A DNA stretch of 64,000 nucleotides, from NCBI GenBank assembly GCA_965232455.1, contig OZ246981.1:3658001-3722000 (forward strand), in the 5' to 3' direction. The notes below the pieces were generated by a model. That model searched no databases. It saw nothing but the letters and a program-made list of their open reading frames with translations, and was not told the origin of the DNA. Origin of the DNA: JBFGFX01 sp965232455. GTDB lineage: Bacteria > Pseudomonadota > Gammaproteobacteria > Steroidobacterales > Woeseiaceae. Position 1 is the first letter of the stretch; every line of letters starts with the position of its first letter. Positions 8,701 through 17,531 of the stretch are shown piece after piece. Made by a program: the position numbers and the translations under genes.

Positions 8701-9389
8701 CGGCGCCGCTGCCATCGACTGTTGATCAGGAACATCACGAACAGCGCGACGAACGCAAAAACCAGCAGCATCGCTGAAAGCACGTGCGCACTCGCGTAGT
8801 CGAGCGCCTCGACCTGATCGTAAATTGCGATCGAGATAGTGCGCGTTTCGCCAGGGATATTGCCGCCGACCATCAGCACGACGCCAAACTCGCCGAGCGT
8901 GTGGGCGAAACTCAGCACAATCGCGTTGAGGAACCCGCGGGCCGACTGGGGAACGGCAACGGAAAAGAAGGCGTCCATCGGCCTCGCGCCCAAGGTCGCG
9001 GCAGCCTCCAGATCCCGTCTGCCCAGCGACTCGAACGCGTTCTGCAAGGGCTGAACGGCAAACGGCAGGCTGTAAAAACACGAGGCAATCACCAGACCCG
9101 CAAACGAAAAGGTCAGCGAGCTGCCCGTTACCTCGACCCACCAGCTCCCGAACGTACCGTAGGGACCGAGCAGTATAAGAAGGTAAAAACCCATTACCGT
9201 CGGCGGTAAGACGATCGGCAGCGCGACGGCGGCCTCCAGCACCGGTTTCATGCGGGACGATGTGCGCGCAAGCCACCATCCCAGCGGCGTTCCGATCACG
9301 ATCAGAACGGCCGTGGTAATCGCGGCGAGCTGAACGGACAGCCACAGCGGCCCCATGCCCGGAAAAATGAAATCGAGCCTGTCAGTCAC
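8697..9389 (-). CDS. modB: Molybdate ABC transporter permease ModB
   Basis: A 230-residue inner-membrane permease. It opens with MTDRLDFIFPGMGPLWLSVQ and a first helix, followed by GTPLGWWLART and the very typical ALPIVLPPTVMGFYLL. The cytoplasmic EAA loop reads EAAATLGARPMDAFFSVAVPQ. About five membrane spans are visible. Its gene lies 9 nt after modA and overlaps modC, giving the standard modABC order. Confidence 0.93.
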   Translation of the reverse strand: MTDRLDFIFPGMGPLWLSVQLAAITTAVLIVIGTPLGWWLARTSSRMKPVLEAAVALPIVLPPTVMGFYLLILLGPYGTFGSWWVEVTGSSLTFSFAGLVIASCFYSLPFAVQPLQNAFESLGRRDLEAAATLGARPMDAFFSVAVPQSARGFLNAIVLSFAHTLGEFGVVLMVGGNIPGETRTISIAIYDQVEALDYASAHVLSAMLLVFAFVALFVMFLINSRWQRRR

Positions 9390-9398
9390 CCGGAAGCT

Positions 9399-10166
9399 TC
9401 ACTCCGGCAGCGCGTAGCCGTTGTCTGCGATGATCCGGCGAGCCTCGGCGCCACGCAGAAAGCGGAGAAACGCGAGGGCGTCCGTGTCGCCTTCCGCCGG
9501 TCGGAGCAAAACGGCCTGTTGTTCGATGGGTGAATGCAGAGCAGCGGGCACCGCCCACTGACATGCGGTCGCGGGCAGATTGGGTGATTTGAGCTGGGCC
9601 GCGGCGATAAAACCCAGAGCCGCGTTGCCGGACGCCACGAAGTGGAGCGTTTGGCCGACGCTCTCGCCGATCACCAGACGCCCGCGGATGCCCTGCCAAA
9701 ACCCGAGCGCGTTCAAGGCCTCGCGGGCGGCCGCCCCGTACGGTGCGGTGTCGGGATTGGCGACGGCAACCCGGCCGCCGCCGGACGCCGACAACGCCTC
9801 CCGACAATCGGAAGACGCGAGGCGCGGATCGCGGGACCATAACACCAGCCTTCCGACGGCATAGGTAAAGCGGCTCCCGGCGACCGCGAGGCCGGACGCT
9901 TCGAGCAGGGCCGGACGCTCGGCGTCCGCCGCCAGCAGAACGTCGAACGGAGCGCCGTTGACGACCTGCGCATACAGCTTGCCGGTCGATGCGCGGCTGA
10001 CGCGCACTGCCTGTCCGGTTCGCGACTCATAACGTTCGACAAGCTCCTCCATCGCAACGCTGAAGTTGCTGGCGACCGCGACACTCAGGACGTCGGCGTA
10101 GACAACGGTACTCAGCAGACTCGCCGCCACCGCCAACAGCGGAACGATAGGCGTCGGTAATCTCAT
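9399..10166 (-). CDS. modA: Molybdate-binding periplasmic protein ModA
   Basis: About 255 residues: a Sec signal peptide (LPTPIVPLLAVAASLLSTVVYA) and then the mature start DVLSVAVASNFSVAMEELV. The oxyanion-binding motifs are present: an ASNF turn, the S-x-STGKLYAQV segment, and the GAPFDVLLAAD strand. The start was set at the Met directly before the signal peptide; the frame is open for another 156 bp upstream but that part looks non-coding. It delivers molybdate to ModBC. No ModE regulator gene lies nearby. Confidence 0.9.
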   Translation of the reverse strand: MRLPTPIVPLLAVAASLLSTVVYADVLSVAVASNFSVAMEELVERYESRTGQAVRVSRASTGKLYAQVVNGAPFDVLLAADAERPALLEASGLAVAGSRFTYAVGRLVLWSRDPRLASSDCREALSASGGGRVAVANPDTAPYGAAAREALNALGFWQGIRGRLVIGESVGQTLHFVASGNAALGFIAAAQLKSPNLPATACQWAVPAALHSPIEQQAVLLRPAEGDTDALAFLRFLRGAEARRIIADNGYALPE

Positions 10167-10416
10167 GCCGGATTTGGACCGCTTCCGTTCACAAAAACGA
10201 CCATAACAGACGGTAGACGCACCAACCATCGGTTTTTCCACCCTGCGGCTTATTCCCGATTGATTCATCGCATGAGCAACCAAGTGCCGGTCCATCGCAT
10301 CAAACGGACATACCCGGCGCAAACGCAGTAAATCGTTGGGATGAAGGGGTCACCGCGAGCAAGGCTGCCGGCGAGAAGCGGCTAAATCTGGCGATAACTA
10401 CGTGGAGAAAACATTA

Positions 10417-10752
10417 ATGAATCAGCGCAAAATCGTTCAAAGCCTCATTTCGGCGGCGGCAGTTATAACTATTGGTTTACCGCTGTCCGCATCCGCGGCT
10501 GCGCCCAGCCAATTCGAGGACGCCTCTGTAAAAGTCTCTTACAAGGACCTGAATATCGAGAGTGAAGCCGGCGCACAATCACTGTATGCACGGCTCAAAC
10601 ACGCCAGCAAAAAAGCCTGCAACCTGCGGAGCCGAACGGTGACCGGTTCGTTGCGCGCGGTAGCGGAAGCCAAACGCTGTTACAACGAGACTCTGGAGGC
10701 AGCGGTCAAGGAAATCGACAACGACACGTTAACGCGTATTCACGAAAGTTAA
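10417..10752 (+). CDS. UrcA family protein, secreted
   Basis: A 111-residue small protein with a signal peptide (ISAAAVITIGLPLSASA) and a mature region typical of UrcA: SVKVSYKDLNIESEAGAQSLYARLKHASKKAC, with two conserved cysteines (in KKACNLR and KRCYNE) that probably form a disulfide. The ATG is preferred over a GTG 15 bp upstream because GGAGAA lies 8 nt before it. UrcA proteins are abundant in some proteobacteria and have no known function. It stands alone, divergent from modA, and is followed by a strong hairpin. Confidence 0.85.
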   Translation: MNQRKIVQSLISAAAVITIGLPLSASAAAPSQFEDASVKVSYKDLNIESEAGAQSLYARLKHASKKACNLRSRTVTGSLRAVAEAKRCYNETLEAAVKEIDNDTLTRIHES

Positions 10753-10768
10753 CGACCGATTCAGGTGA

Positions 10769-10809
10769 TTCCGCTGCGCCCGGGTCTTGCTGACCCGGGC
10801 GCAGCGGAA
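10769..10809 (+). terminator. Long hairpin after UrcA gene
   Basis: A perfect 18-bp stem with a 5-nt loop (TTGCT) begins 17 nt after the UrcA stop codon. The arms are GC-rich around GCGCCCGGGTC. There is no T run after it, so it may end transcription poorly or mainly protect the mRNA 3' end. It is clearly a structured element. Confidence 0.6.
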
Positions 10810-10917
10810 CCGTTCAATCGATGAGCTCGGATCGTCCGTCCATGACGATAACCGACCCGTACGTTCGCGCACGATTTTCAGGCAAGGCCTTACGCGCAGC
10901 GCCGGTGACGGGAAACC

Positions 10918-12105
10918 TCAGAGTTCACGCAGCGCTTGAGCGACCGGTAACCGCGCCGCCCGAAGCGCGGGGAAAAAGCCGCCGACGACACCGATGATCA
11001 GCGCGGCGACGAGACCCTGTCGGAGCAGGTCGGCCGTAACCGCAAAGTCGAAGACCACCTGACTGAAGCTCGCCCCGTTGAGCGTCGACACCTGAAAACC
11101 GTTGAACACGAGATAGGCAATTGCGCCGCCGATCAGGCCACCGACGAGCGCAAGAAACGTCGACTCGATCATCGTCGAAAACAGCACCGCAAACGGGCCA
11201 AAACCCAAGGCCCGCAGAGTCGCAATTTCCTTGCCCCGCGCCGACACCGAGGAATACATCGAATTCAATGCGCCGAAAACGGCGCCGATCGCCATAAGGA
11301 CGGTCAGCGGATAACCGACGAGACGGATGAAGTCGCCCAGCGGTTTGGCCTGACTCGAATAGTAGTCCCGCTCGCTCATAACGTCCGGATCGATCCGCGG
11401 ATCGACGCCAAGCGCTTCTTCCAGGGTCGTAAGGCTTCCCTCGTCTTCGAGCTTTACACGCACCGATTGAAAGCTGTTGCCTCGCCGGTACGCCCCCTGA
11501 AGCACGCGGACGTCCGTCCAGAGTTCCGATTCCGACACACTGCCGTCGGCCTCGAACGTGCCGACGACGTCCCACTCCGTCTGACCGAAACGAATCGCGG
11601 AACCAAGTTCGAGACCGACAAATTCCTGCTGGGCCGCGCGCCCGACGATGACCTCGTTTTTACCCGGCTCGAACATCCTGCCATCGACCAGGGAAACGTT
11701 TCTGCGCACGTCGAACGCCCCGGGCTGAACGCCCCGGAACGGCACGTTGGCGTCCGCGTCGGTCGTTCGTTTCTTCACGTCGACGACAACATAAAGCTCC
11801 GACGAAATGATCGGCGTGTCTCCGTCTTTCAAAACCCCCGGCGCGTTCGCGACGATCAGCGTCTGCTCGTTCGACAGCCCGCTGTTGAGTTCGGCCGTAG
11901 AGCCGCTGCGCATGATGATCGCGGTGTCCTCCGAACCCGCCGAAATCATCGTTCGCTCGAAGCCCTGCGCCATCGACAACACGGCCGCGAACACCAGGAC
12001 GACCGCCGCCACGCCGACGACCGCAACCACCGAGGTCGCAACGCGCTGCGGCAGGTTGCGAATGTTGAGCCAGGTAACGGCAATAATCTGTTGTAGTCCC
12101 CGCAT
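10918..12105 (-). CDS. ABC transporter permease, FtsX/MacB type (second)
   Basis: A 395-residue permease with the MacB layout: one N-terminal membrane helix (about 22-44), a large periplasmic domain with the typical GRMFEPGKNEVIVGRAAQQEF segment, then three C-terminal helices with GKEIATLRALGFGPFAVLFSTMIES. The last residues PALRAARLPVAQALREL are the usual FtsX-family ending. The start was placed after the stop of the sister permease gene (7-nt gap), giving a GAGGG/GGGGG ribosome site. It is probably the partner of the neighbouring permease in a heterodimer. Confidence 0.88.
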   Translation of the reverse strand: MRGLQQIIAVTWLNIRNLPQRVATSVVAVVGVAAVVLVFAAVLSMAQGFERTMISAGSEDTAIIMRSGSTAELNSGLSNEQTLIVANAPGVLKDGDTPIISSELYVVVDVKKRTTDADANVPFRGVQPGAFDVRRNVSLVDGRMFEPGKNEVIVGRAAQQEFVGLELGSAIRFGQTEWDVVGTFEADGSVSESELWTDVRVLQGAYRRGNSFQSVRVKLEDEGSLTTLEEALGVDPRIDPDVMSERDYYSSQAKPLGDFIRLVGYPLTVLMAIGAVFGALNSMYSSVSARGKEIATLRALGFGPFAVLFSTMIESTFLALVGGLIGGAIAYLVFNGFQVSTLNGASFSQVVFDFAVTADLLRQGLVAALIIGVVGGFFPALRAARLPVAQALREL

Positions 12106-12112
12106 CCCTCGA

Positions 12113-13270
12113 CTACCCCCGTGCCAGCGCGTCGACAATGGACAGGCGCATCGCTTTCAAGGCCGGAAAAACGCCTGAAACGACGCCGGCCACGAGCATC
12201 AGACCGATACCCGTGAGTATCGACTCGGGCGAAAGGAAAACACCGGGCAAAAACGCGCCCGCCACCTTTGCGACGCCCTGAACCACCACCCAGCCGACGC
12301 CGATTCCGAGCAGGCCGCCGATGAGCATGATCAGCACCGACTCCGAAAGAACGATCGCCAGAACCGATCGGTCGCCGAAGCCGAGCGTTTTCAGAACCGC
12401 GAGTTCGGAGATACGCTCACGAACGGACTGCGACATCGTATTGCCGGACACGAGAAGCAGCGTAAAAAACACGGCGCCGAGAACAAGCGTGACGATCAGT
12501 GCGATGTTGCCGAACTGCTTCGCAAACGATTGCGCAAATGCCTGTTCGGTGCTGGTTTCCGTTTCGTTGGGCGAGTTGGCAAATTGCTGATCGATGGTGT
12601 TGGCGACCTCGATCGGGTTTGCGCCCGTGGCCACTCTGAGGATGTACCAGCCGACGGTGCCTTTTGCGAATGCCCGCGCCTCCTCGAAATAGTCGTATTG
12701 AAACATCATAAACGCCGTGCTGCCGCGCGGATCGTCGCTCGAAAAAATGCCTTCCAGATCGAATTCCCAGGTACGCCCGCCGTCGGCCTTGGTCCAGATG
12801 GTCGCCTGTATGGGGATTCGATCGCCCAGCTTCCAACCGTAGGTGTCGGCCAGCTCCTGTCCGACGACCGCTCCGGTTCGATTTCTTGCCCAGGCGTCCA
12901 GCTGCTCCTGCGGCATGTTCAGCTCCGGGTACAGCGCGAAGTATTCCCGGGGCTCGGTTGGAAACTGCGCGAACTGATTACGCGGGTCCTGATAGAAGCC
13001 GCCGAACCAGGACGCATGCGTTACCGACTCGACGCCGGGCGTCGCCGCGATGCGGTTCATGTAGGCCAGCGGCAGTGGGTTGATGAGCGATATTTTGTCG
13101 ATGACGATGAGTCGTTCCGCGTCCGCCACATCCGCGCCGCCCTTGAACGCGTAACCGATTGCGGAGAGCAACGCAAACAGAAGGAAAGCCACGAATACCG
13201 ACAATATCGTCAGAGACGTGCGAATCTTTTTGCGCCAGGCGCTCTTCCAGATCAGTCCGAGGTATTTCAT
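12113..13270 (-). CDS. ABC transporter permease, FtsX/MacB type (first)
   Basis: A 385-residue permease opening with MKYLGLIWKSAWRKKIRTSLTILSVFVAFLLFALL. It has the periplasmic domain and three C-terminal helices of the MacB/FtsX family, including ERISELAVLKTLGFGDRSVLAIVLSESV. The ATG overlaps the stop of the ATPase gene (ATGA), which fixes the start. Together with the second permease, the ATPase and the adaptor it forms a four-gene exporter. Such split pairs often export peptides, lipids or antibiotics; the substrate here is unknown. Confidence 0.9.
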   Translation of the reverse strand: MKYLGLIWKSAWRKKIRTSLTILSVFVAFLLFALLSAIGYAFKGGADVADAERLIVIDKISLINPLPLAYMNRIAATPGVESVTHASWFGGFYQDPRNQFAQFPTEPREYFALYPELNMPQEQLDAWARNRTGAVVGQELADTYGWKLGDRIPIQATIWTKADGGRTWEFDLEGIFSSDDPRGSTAFMMFQYDYFEEARAFAKGTVGWYILRVATGANPIEVANTIDQQFANSPNETETSTEQAFAQSFAKQFGNIALIVTLVLGAVFFTLLLVSGNTMSQSVRERISELAVLKTLGFGDRSVLAIVLSESVLIMLIGGLLGIGVGWVVVQGVAKVAGAFLPGVFLSPESILTGIGLMLVAGVVSGVFPALKAMRLSIVDALARG

Positions 13271-13956
13271 GCCGCTTGCCTGAGTTCGAGTTTGCCCTTG
13301 TCGCAAAGAAGCGTCCTGTTCGCGTATTCGGCCGCCTGCGCATCGTGGGTCACCATGATGATCGTCTTGTCGTGCTCGCGATTGAGTATCTGCAGCAGCT
13401 TGAGGATTTCATCGGCGGTTTCGCGATCCAGGTCGCCGGTGGGCTCGTCGCAAAGCAGCAGGGTCGGATCGGACACGATAGCGCGGGCGATTGCGACGCG
13501 CTGTTCCTGACCACCGGACAGTTCGCGGGGATAATGTTTGGCCCGATCGGCCAGACCGACGATCTCCAACGCGATCTGCGCCCGCTGCGCGCGTTCCCTG
13601 GCGCTGAAGTCCGTGAGCAGCAGCGGCAGCTCGACGTTCTTCTGCGCCGTCAACACCGGCAGCAGGTTGTAGAACTGAAAGATGAAGCCGACGTGCGTCG
13701 AGCGCCATCGCGAAAGCTGGCTATTGGACATCGTCGACAGCTCGGAGCCGCTCACGAGTACGCTGCCGGCGGTCGGCTGATCCAGCCCGCCCAGCAGATT
13801 CAGCAGCGTCGTCTTGCCGGAACCCGAGGGCCCCATGATGGCCATGAAATCGCCCTTCGGGATTTCGAGGTCAACGTCGTGCAACACCTCGACACGCTCT
13901 TTGCCTTTTTGGTAGACGCGGCTCACGCCGTTCAGCCGTGCAAGTACTTCGTCCAT
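13267..13956 (-). CDS. ABC transporter ATP-binding protein (MacB/LolD type)
   Basis: A 229-residue ATPase with Walker A GPSGSGKTTLLNLLGG (about 42-50), Q-loop FIFQFYNLLPVLTAQKNVELPLLL, signature LSGGQEQRVAIARAIVSD, Walker B LLLCDEPTGDLD and switch His in MVTHDAQAA. The Q-loop and GDLD wording are typical of the LolD/MacB/FtsE group that drives mechanotransmission permeases. It lies between the adaptor gene (12-nt gap) and the permease genes. Confidence 0.93.
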   Translation of the reverse strand: MDEVLARLNGVSRVYQKGKERVEVLHDVDLEIPKGDFMAIMGPSGSGKTTLLNLLGGLDQPTAGSVLVSGSELSTMSNSQLSRWRSTHVGFIFQFYNLLPVLTAQKNVELPLLLTDFSARERAQRAQIALEIVGLADRAKHYPRELSGGQEQRVAIARAIVSDPTLLLCDEPTGDLDRETADEILKLLQILNREHDKTIIMVTHDAQAAEYANRTLLCDKGKLELRQAA

Positions 13957-13968
13957 GAGGCCTCCTGA

Positions 13969-15195
13969 TTATTCAGTTCTTATTCGCTGACCCGCGACGA
14001 GCGGCGCGTCCGACGAACGCACGATTGTATCGCCCGCAGCGAGTCCGTTCAGCACCAATACGCGTGGCCGGTCCGCGGGACTGCCGAGCGTGACGCTGCG
14101 CCGCTCCACCGTCGAATTGCTGACGCGCCAGACGAAGTCGCCGTCTTCGTCCGAGCGCAGCGCTTCCCGGGCCACGAGCACGCCCGTCACCTCGCGCTGC
14201 GGTTCGGCGGTCGCTTCCACGCCGAGAAACGCGACTTTTGCACCCATATCGCGCAATATCCGCTCGTCGCGCTCGAGAAAACCGATTCTTACCCGAACCG
14301 TCGCCTTTTGCCGATCCGCCGTGGGCACGATGGCGATGACCTCGGCGGGAATCTGCCAGTCCGGGTAGGCGTCCAGCGTTGCGCTGACCCTCTGCCCGGC
14401 CGTGACCCGTTGAATATAGGACTCGTTGACGTCCACTTCGATTTCCAGAGAGTCCATGTCCACGACCGTGCAGATCCCGGTGCGCGTGAATCCGCCGCCC
14501 GCCGATACCGGCGAGATCATTTCACCGGGCTGCGCGTTCTTGGAGACGACCATGCCCGCAAACGGCGCCCGAATCGTCATGTTCGACAGGGAGTCCTCGG
14601 CGACCGCGACGCTGCTCATGGCGACGTTGACGTTCTCGCGTCCGGTCCCCAGGCGCGCTTCCAGCGCGTCGTGAGTCGCCTCCGCGGCGTCGAGACTCGA
14701 CGCGCTGGCGAGGTTGCGCGCCGCCAGATCACGCAGCCGGTCTCTCTCCAGGCGCGCGTTGCGCAGCTCCGCCTCGATCTCCGCCAGCACCGCCCGCGCG
14801 GACTCGACCTGCGCTTTTGCCAGGCCAAGCTGCGCCTGCTGCGTGGAATCGTCGAGACGAGCGACAACCTGTCCGGATTCGACGCGCATGCCCTCCTCGA
14901 TGAGGACTTCGACCACTTTTCCGGTAACCTCCGACGAAACGGTCGCCTGCCGTCGCGCAACCACGTAACCGGACGCGTCCAGTACGCTGTTCGCGGCCGC
15001 CAGGCTGGGCGGCCTGCGCGCAACGTCGATCTCCACGAGCACGGCGCCGCTCGCGGGACGCAGAAAAAACCACCAGGCCGCAACTGCGACAACGATCACC
15101 GTCGCCACGGCGGGCCACAGCCAGCCGGTTTTTGCCGCGGGTTCGCTGCTCCTGTCGATTTTGAGCTGGTTGATACGCTCGGACGGATCAGCCAT
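13969..15195 (-). CDS. Periplasmic adaptor (HlyD/MacA family) of ABC exporter
   Basis: About 408 residues. A single membrane helix (about 24-45, GWLWPAVATVIVVAVAAWWFFL) is followed by the lipoyl half (ASGYVVARRQATVSSEVTGKVVEVLIEEGMRVESGQVVARLD), an alpha-helical hairpin rich in Ala/Glu/Arg, the second lipoyl half (NMTIRAPFAGMVVSKNAQPGEMISP) and beta-barrel and membrane-proximal parts. The start MADPSERINQ was chosen because the extra upstream reading is Arg-rich and atypical. It is first in the operon and would link the FtsX-type permeases to an outer-membrane channel encoded elsewhere. Confidence 0.9.
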   Translation of the reverse strand: MADPSERINQLKIDRSSEPAAKTGWLWPAVATVIVVAVAAWWFFLRPASGAVLVEIDVARRPPSLAAANSVLDASGYVVARRQATVSSEVTGKVVEVLIEEGMRVESGQVVARLDDSTQQAQLGLAKAQVESARAVLAEIEAELRNARLERDRLRDLAARNLASASSLDAAEATHDALEARLGTGRENVNVAMSSVAVAEDSLSNMTIRAPFAGMVVSKNAQPGEMISPVSAGGGFTRTGICTVVDMDSLEIEVDVNESYIQRVTAGQRVSATLDAYPDWQIPAEVIAIVPTADRQKATVRVRIGFLERDERILRDMGAKVAFLGVEATAEPQREVTGVLVAREALRSDEDGDFVWRVSNSTVERRSVTLGSPADRPRVLVLNGLAAGDTIVRSSDAPLVAGQRIRTE

Positions 15196-15293
15196 CGGAT
15201 GTCCCTGATTCTTGCCGTGAGCGCGAATCGTACCAGAACCGCGGGCGCAATCCGCCCGTGGAAAACCCGCCCTCGACCCCTCCCCGCGCTCCA

Positions 15294-15322
15294 AGCACGG
15301 CCGTAATTTGCGCGGCCGTGCT
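15294..15322 (-). terminator. Hairpin downstream of outer-membrane protein gene
   Basis: A perfect 10-bp stem (AGCACGGCCG / CGGCCGTGCT, 9-nt loop) lies 39 nt after the stop of the minus-strand barrel gene and before the adaptor gene. There is no T run on the minus strand, so the terminator call is tentative. Confidence 0.4.
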
Positions 15323-15360
15323 CAGAGGCGGGAGCAGTGACCGGCACTGCCCCGTTGACG

Positions 15361-15921
15361 CTAGAAGCGGAACGCGAACCCGAGGCTCGCCAGCAACGGT
15401 TCGGCGTCGTCGAGGTCGTAATACTCGACGTCGAGGAACACGCCGGCCCTTTCAGACAGATCGTAACCGAGCCCCACGCCCACGAACGCGCTCTCATCAC
15501 TGGGGTCGTTTTCCCGGATTCCATCGACCGTCGACCGTCCGTCCGAGAAAAACACACCCGCTTTGCCGCGCAACGACAGCCGGTCCGACACGGGCAGGCC
15601 GCCGAGAACGGCGAGGCTGAATCCGTCGGTGGTCGCGGAAACGTCAACCGGCACTCCCGATACGTCCACGGTGTCCTTGAACGTGCCGAAGTCGAGATAC
15701 GAGGCTTCGAGCGCAAAATTATCGTTGAACGCGTAGCCGCCAAATACGCGGAACGCGGTGCTGTCGGCGTCTATCTCCACGCCGTCGATGTTCTCGTCGA
15801 TGTAGGCCTGGCCGAGCGCACCGCCGGCGTACCAATCGCCGGCGGCCGTTGCCGGGACCGCCGCGGTTATTCCGGTAATGAGCACGGCCGCTGCCGCTGC
15901 CTTGTTTCGTCGTGTTTTCAT
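15361..15921 (-). CDS. Small outer-membrane beta-barrel protein
   Basis: A 186-residue protein: a signal peptide (KAAAAAVLITGITAAVPATAAG), then alternating strands starting DWYAGGALGQAYIDENID and ending in LGFAFRF with a C-terminal Phe, the usual outer-membrane insertion signal. The length and pattern fit an eight-stranded OmpA-like/OmpX-like barrel. Typical strand motifs such as FRVFGGYAFNDNFALEASYLDFG are visible. The function is not predictable. The start was set at the Met before the signal peptide, with a GGAGC element upstream. Confidence 0.85.
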   Translation of the reverse strand: MKTRRNKAAAAAVLITGITAAVPATAAGDWYAGGALGQAYIDENIDGVEIDADSTAFRVFGGYAFNDNFALEASYLDFGTFKDTVDVSGVPVDVSATTDGFSLAVLGGLPVSDRLSLRGKAGVFFSDGRSTVDGIRENDPSDESAFVGVGLGYDLSERAGVFLDVEYYDLDDAEPLLASLGFAFRF

Positions 15922-16018
15922 TGCTGATTGCTCCTTTGTCAACTTACGAAAATCGGCGCGATCGAACCGTTGCGGCACGCGGTCACGTGCCGCCGTTCAT
16001 CACACCGGGGGGATCTGC

Positions 16019-16453
16019 CTAGTCGATTTCCCGTGCTTGCAGAAACAGGGCTTTCTCCAGCACGGTGAAAAAGTCCTGGTAGGGCCCAGGGTCCGTAACC
16101 GCCGCGCGACCGGCGCTTGCGTTCGCCCGAACCAGCATCTGAGTTTCGCGGCGGGGCCTCACGGTTACGGTAATGCGCAGCTGATAGCCGTCGAGCTTGC
16201 TTGCGCTGACCGCTCCGATCGCCGCGTCGGCCCGGTCGATGACGAATCCGAGATCCTGCAATGCGGCGATGACCGCGCGCAGCGTGGTTTGACGATCCGT
16301 CGTCTCGAACGCGCGCGTCTGATAGCTGCGCAGCTGCACGGCGCTCGACGACTCGAACACCCGTGCGTGCGGGCTCGATGCACAGCCGCCGAGAATCACG
16401 GCGAACAGCGCGGCCACGAAAACCGTTGCGGCAATCCGGTCGTTCGTTTTCAT
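16019..16453 (-). CDS. Hypothetical lipoprotein, third of a three-lipoprotein operon
   Basis: A 144-residue protein with signal peptide and lipobox (VILGGCASS). The mature part is one small alpha/beta domain: YQTRAFETTDRQTTLRAVIAALQDLGFVIDRADAAIGAVSASK, then a strand of alternating charged and hydrophobic residues. The same order (QTRxF, L..AVxxxLQDLGF, DaxxGxxxASK, ending near QxFFxxLxKxxFLxA) recurs in the gene just upstream, so the two look like paralogues. I do not recognise a named function. Its ATG overlaps the upstream stop codon (ATGA). Confidence 0.8.
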   Translation of the reverse strand: MKTNDRIAATVFVAALFAVILGGCASSPHARVFESSSAVQLRSYQTRAFETTDRQTTLRAVIAALQDLGFVIDRADAAIGAVSASKLDGYQLRITVTVRPRRETQMLVRANASAGRAAVTDPGPYQDFFTVLEKALFLQAREID

Positions 16454-16983
16454 ATCGAATGTGCCTCCAGGAATACGCTCTTCGACAGGCGCTCGAAGAA
16501 TTGCTGGTAGAGCTGCGGCTCGTTCAACGCCTCACGCTTCGAGATTTCGTTGCCGGTGTTCCAGACGGTCCGCTGAAACGTGACCCGGACCCGATACGAG
16601 CCAGGCGAACCGGTGACCGGCGCCGTCGTCAGAGACGCGCGAATGCGCTGCTCTTTGTCGACGTCGATTTCGACGTCGAAAAAGAAATCCAGGAGCGTCG
16701 CCAGACCCGTTTGCCCGACGTTCCGCGCGTCGCGTTCTTTGGACGCCACCAGCAGACCGAGATCGGCGTCGCTGTCGTCGAGGTTGAATCCCAGGTCCTG
16801 CAAGACGCCTGCGCAGGCCGCCAGCAGATCGGCCTCGGCAATGCCGTCGAAACGCCGCGTCTGCAGCCGCCGGTCCTGCAAGGACTGCGGCGGCAGCGCG
16901 AGCGCCTGTTCGGGCATCGGCGTCTGACAGCCGCCGAGCACGGCAAGCACGAACGGCAGGCAGCTCAGGAAGACGGCGTTCAT
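16450..16983 (-). CDS. Hypothetical lipoprotein, second of a three-lipoprotein operon
   Basis: About 177 residues, signal peptide and lipobox (LAVLGGCQT). The mature domain parallels the following gene: LQTRRFDGIAEADLLAACAGVLQDLGFNLDDSDADLGLLVASKERDA, then strands, and the ending LYQQFFERLSKSVFLEAHSI. It is longer by an insertion of about 30 residues with a hydrophobic patch (LLDFFFDVEIDVD). The start follows the previous gene's stop by 4 nt. Such lipoproteins would sit in the outer or inner membrane, facing the periplasm. No function can be assigned. Confidence 0.78.
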   Translation of the reverse strand: MNAVFLSCLPFVLAVLGGCQTPMPEQALALPPQSLQDRRLQTRRFDGIAEADLLAACAGVLQDLGFNLDDSDADLGLLVASKERDARNVGQTGLATLLDFFFDVEIDVDKEQRIRASLTTAPVTGSPGSYRVRVTFQRTVWNTGNEISKREALNEPQLYQQFFERLSKSVFLEAHSI

Positions 16984-16987
16984 CGGC

Positions 16988-17425
16988 CTAGAATCTCGAC
17001 GTGTGGTAGGCAAAGTCGTCAACCCGATGGTCACTATCGAAATTGATGACAACCGTCAGGGTCCTCTGCGACGTGGAACTCGCGCCGGCCGATCTCGTAC
17101 CGGCGCCGACGACGGCGCCGGTGGTGCTGCCGAGCGGACCGAAGATCAGCCCAAGCACGCCGCCTTCGCTGTTCGAGTACGCAACGTCCGTGGCGATCTT
17201 GTCGTACACCCAGACTTCGTCACGATTCGCGTCCGTGGATACGATGTTCGGCGAACCGAGTATCGAGACGACGTCTGCACCGCTCATGCCGATACGGATC
17301 TCGCGCTGCACGGTGCCGACGGTGATGCGATCCGCCGACGTCTCCTGAACCTCGGCGCGATGCTGGCTTGCACTGCAGCCGGCCGCCAGGGTTCCCGCCA
17401 CGATTACTGCTGCTATCGATCTCAT
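16988..17425 (-). CDS. BamE/SmpA-like lipoprotein, first of a three-lipoprotein operon
   Basis: A 145-residue lipoprotein (signal peptide MRSIAAVIVAGTLAAGC). The mature part has a BamE/SmpA-like core: REIRIGMSGADVVSILGSPNIVSTDANRDEVWVYDKIAT, i.e. the I-x-x-G-M...V...LG-x-P block followed by W-x-Y. A Gly-rich hydrophobic insertion (GGVLGLIFGPLGSTTGAVVGAGT) interrupts the fold and could contact a membrane. It closes with TLTVVINFDSDHRVDDFAYHTSRF, the usual last strand. GGAAAGGATC provides a good ribosome site before the ATG. It is not the essential bamE gene by context, only related. Confidence 0.8.
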   Translation of the reverse strand: MRSIAAVIVAGTLAAGCSASQHRAEVQETSADRITVGTVQREIRIGMSGADVVSILGSPNIVSTDANRDEVWVYDKIATDVAYSNSEGGVLGLIFGPLGSTTGAVVGAGTRSAGASSTSQRTLTVVINFDSDHRVDDFAYHTSRF

Positions 17426-17531
17426 GATCCTTTCCTCCAGGTGGGTGGGTGTCGGCGGACGGTCCTGCACAACCGGCGCCGCTTGCGAAACACCGTAGGC
17501 GGGAAGGTTTCGTTTAACAAGACTTACGTAG

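Noticed and set aside
8703..9345. N-terminal extension of ModC through modB
   Set aside because: The frame is open upstream but reads Arg/Gly-rich noise inside modB; the ATG in the ATGA overlap gives a normal ModC length.
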